A DNA stretch of 27,054 nucleotides from Hathewaya proteolytica DSM 3090 (GTDB taxonomy: Bacteria; Bacillota; Clostridia; Clostridiales; Clostridiaceae), in NCBI RefSeq assembly GCF_900142225.1, contig NZ_FRAD01000030.1:1-27054 (forward strand), in the 5' to 3' direction. Shown here one piece after another: positions 25,293-27,054 of the stretch. The notes beneath the pieces are model-generated. The model had not been told where the DNA came from, did not search any database, and worked only from the letters and a program-made list of their open reading frames with translations. Position numbers and translations under genes: made by a program. The first letter of the stretch is position 1; each line of letters opens with the position of its first letter.

Positions 25293-26384
25293 CTACTTTT
25301 TTTCTGACTTGTAGAACGGTGTTTTAACAACTTCTGCTTTAACTCTTCTACCTCTTACATCTATTTCAACCTCTCTACCAACTTCATTGTAAGGAAGATC
25401 AAGCATAGCATTAGCATAAGCACCACCTAAAGTTGGACAATGTGTTCCTGTGGTAGTAAATCCTACTTTTTTGTCTCCAACGAAAACATCTTGGTGTTCA
25501 CGAGCAATACCCTTACCAGTTATCTTGAGTCCAGCTAGTTTGCGAGTTATATCACCCTTTTCCTCCATAGCTTTCTTCCCGATAAAGTTCTCTTTCTTCA
25601 TCTTTACTGCAAATCCAAGGCCGGCTTCCTTTGGCATGATAGTATCATTCATCTCATGTCCGTATAATGGCATTCCAGCTTCAAATCTTAGTGTATCTCT
25701 GCATCCAAGGCCACAAGGTATCAAGCCTTCTTCCTGTCCATTTTCAAGAAGTGCATTCCAAATTGTACATGCATCTTCAGAGGCACAGTAAATTTCATAT
25801 CCAAATTCACCTGTGTAACCAGTTTGACTTACTAAGCATGTTTTTCCTGCTACTTGCATCCTTGTTGTAAATGTATAGTACTTTTCTGGCAATTCCTTTT
25901 CGTCACATATCTTTTTTAGAACCTCTTTGGCTTTAGGTCCTTGTAATGCAATTTGTGCCACACGTTCAGATATGTCTTCCATTTTGACGTCGCCCTGAAG
26001 GTGTTCTGCAATCCATTTTGCATCTTTTGCATGATTAGCTGCATTGACTACAAGAAGATATGTAGTTTCATTTATTCTGTAGACAAGTAAATCATCCACA
26101 ACTGTTCCATTTTCGTAACACATAGGAGAATATTTTATTTGGTTGTCTAAAAGATTTGAACAATCATTAGTAACCAGATTTTGTATGTTTCCCAATGCAT
26201 CTTTTCCTGATAGAACTAACTCTGCCATATGAGATACATCAAACATACCTACTCTTTCACGAACCGTTACGTGTTCATTTATAACCCCAGTATCGTACTG
26301 AACAGGGAGCATATACCCTGCAAATGAGACTAGCTTACCCTTCGCTGCAACATGACAATCATATAGTGGCGTTTTTTTATCCAT
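25293..26384 (-). CDS. gcvT: Aminomethyltransferase (glycine cleavage T protein)
   Basis: Tetrahydrofolate-dependent transferase of 363 aa, the usual GcvT length, from the ATG at 26384, chosen for AGGTGAG about 6 bases upstream; the frame runs 19 codons further without a better start. Family marks: GMFDVSHMAE (46-55), TVVDDLLVYR (94-103) with the catalytic acid pair D97/D98, QTGYTGEFGYE, and GLGCRDTLRFEAGMPLYGHE. It takes the aminomethyl group from GcvH, releases ammonia and forms 5,10-methylene-THF. It is the first gene of the operon. Confidence 0.95.
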   Translation of the reverse strand: MDKKTPLYDCHVAAKGKLVSFAGYMLPVQYDTGVINEHVTVRERVGMFDVSHMAELVLSGKDALGNIQNLVTNDCSNLLDNQIKYSPMCYENGTVVDDLLVYRINETTYLLVVNAANHAKDAKWIAEHLQGDVKMEDISERVAQIALQGPKAKEVLKKICDEKELPEKYYTFTTRMQVAGKTCLVSQTGYTGEFGYEIYCASEDACTIWNALLENGQEEGLIPCGLGCRDTLRFEAGMPLYGHEMNDTIMPKEAGLGFAVKMKKENFIGKKAMEEKGDITRKLAGLKITGKGIAREHQDVFVGDKKVGFTTTGTHCPTLGGAYANAMLDLPYNEVGREVEIDVRGRRVKAEVVKTPFYKSEKK

Positions 26385-26690
26385 ACTACTCACCTTTCCC
26401 TTCATTTTAAAATATTTATAATATTTCAAAACATGCTTCAAGTATATGTTACTACATGACCGAATTATTTACAACCGTTATATTTTTATCAATTTTTTGG
26501 CCATATTACTATGTTATCCGCTAAATCCATTGAAGCGCCTTAATTGTGGCTTTTCTATGGCTTTTTGCTATTAATTAATTCAATACTGTATCTATTATGC
26601 ATTTATTTTTTCATTTCTATTCTCAACTATTTAAATTATATTTCATTTTTCGTTTTAATTTACCCTTTTTCTCTTTTCCGTAAACGCAAA
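26385..26690 (-). other. Upstream region of the gcv operon
   Basis: No gene seen in these 306 A+T-rich bases. A weak promoter is possible: minus-strand TTGTAA (26469-26474), 17-base spacer, TAACAT (26446-26451). Two copies of TGGCTTTT (26547-26554 and 26558-26565, minus-strand AAAAGCCA) have an 11-base period and could bind a regulator. I found none of the conserved G-rich cores of a glycine riboswitch. Confidence 0.4.
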
Positions 26691-26720
26691 AAAATCCCTA
26701 GAAATTAATCTAAGGATTTT
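26691..26720 (-). terminator. rRNA operon terminator
   Basis: A 12-bp stem with one G-T pair (26691-26702 with 26709-26720), 6-base loop, and seven Ts on the minus strand at 26688-26694. It lies 7 bases beyond the 5S 3' end. Confidence 0.9.
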
Positions 26721-26727
26721 CATCTAA

Positions 26728-26843
26728 CCTGGCAACGTCTTACTCTCCCGCAGGGCCTCCCCTGAAGTACCATCAGCGCTATAAAGCTTAACCGTCCTGT
26801 TCGGAATGGGAAGGGGTGTTACCTTTACGCTATAATCACCAGA
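26728..26843 (-). rRNA. rrf: 5S rRNA
   Basis: About 116 nt. The minus strand reads CTGGTGA at the 5' end, pairing with TTGCCAG at the 3' end (helix I). Inside are the conserved CCCATTCCGAACAGG (loop B/C region) and GGGAGAGTA (near the 3' end). Exact ends are uncertain by 1-2 bases. It is the last gene of the rRNA operon. Confidence 0.95.
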
Positions 26844-26957
26844 TGCATGTAGTTCTTTGAGGCTTTGCCTCTTAGAAATACAGTACTCATGAGCCTAAGC
26901 TCAGGAGTTTCATTAGAGAATTTATTCTCTCAAAATTGTATAATGAATAAGTAATTT
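26844..26957 (-). other. 23S-5S intergenic spacer
   Basis: 114 bases with no tRNA. Three short hairpins are visible: GAGGC/GCCTC near 26860, CTCATGAGC/GCTCAGGAG near 26890-26910 (one mismatch), and AGAGAA/TTCTCT near 26916-26931. They probably form rRNA processing stems. Confidence 0.7.
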
Positions 26958-27054
26958 GGTCAAGTCCTCGACCTATTAGTATGAGTCAGCTAAATATGTT
27001 ACCACACTTACACCTCTCACCTATCAACCTTGTAGTCTTCAAGGGGTCTTATAG
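26958..27054 (-). rRNA. rrl: 23S rRNA, 3' end (partial)
   Basis: The minus strand ends with the conserved 23S 3' segment, including GGTGAGAGGTGTAAG, CTGACTCATACTAATAGG and TCGAGGACTTGACC. Only the last 97 or so bases are in the window; the rest lies beyond the right edge. The exact 3' end is uncertain by a few bases. Confidence 0.93.

Noticed and set aside
26385..26690. Glycine riboswitch upstream of gcvT
   Set aside because: The conserved G-rich cores and paired aptamer layout could not be found on the minus strand.
1..27054. CRISPR array or insertion sequence
   Set aside because: No regularly spaced repeats of CRISPR size and no transposase-like frame were seen anywhere in the window.

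Overview
The window is low-GC Firmicute DNA, most likely from Clostridium or a close relative. It is A+T-rich, nearly every gene has an AGGAGG-type ribosome site, some starts are GTG or TTG, glycine decarboxylase is split into two subunits, and the 5S/23S rRNA ends are of clostridial type. I do not name a species. Most genes lie on the minus strand. Exceptions are a solo Na+/glutamate-type symporter and a two-gene ABC exporter unit.

Layout. (1) 1-8289, minus strand: a complete high-affinity potassium system kdpA-kdpB-kdpC-kdpD-kdpE, followed by tRNA-Arg(ACG) with its own promoter and terminator. The kdp promoter region carries an 11-bp direct repeat that looks like a response-regulator box. 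(2) 8326-10393: tRNA-Ser(UGA), the plus-strand symporter, tRNA-Ser(GCU) and a second, identical tRNA-Ser(UGA). The symporter's transcription unit lies between 32-bp direct repeats. (3) 10430-15921: a divergent locus. Leftward runs an ABC importer of the NitT/TauT type (ATPase, lipoprotein, permease) ending in a small four-helix DUF4418-like protein. Rightward runs an FtsX/MacB-type permease plus its ATPase. The two units share a 259-bp promoter region. (4) 15923-19338, minus: two tandem paralogous ABC exporter half-transporters. (5) 19486-26384, minus: a glycine cleavage operon gcvT-gcvH-gcvPA-gcvPB-lplA-lpd that supplies P, H, T and L proteins plus the lipoate ligase that activates H. (6) 26691-27054, minus: the end of an rRNA operon (23S 3' end, spacer, 5S, terminator).

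How the parts fit. KdpD/KdpE should sense K+ limitation and drive kdpABC; KdpD also carries a near match to the published c-di-AMP-binding motif. The gcv operon is self-contained for glycine oxidation: lplA charges GcvH with lipoate, lpd reoxidises it, and no lipoate synthesis gene is present in the window.

The least understood part is region 3. The importer lipoprotein, the FtsX ectodomain and the DUF4418-like protein all carry cysteine pairs predicted to face outside the membrane, so the two divergent units may form one uncharacterised thiol- or metal-related envelope system. That functional idea is inference.
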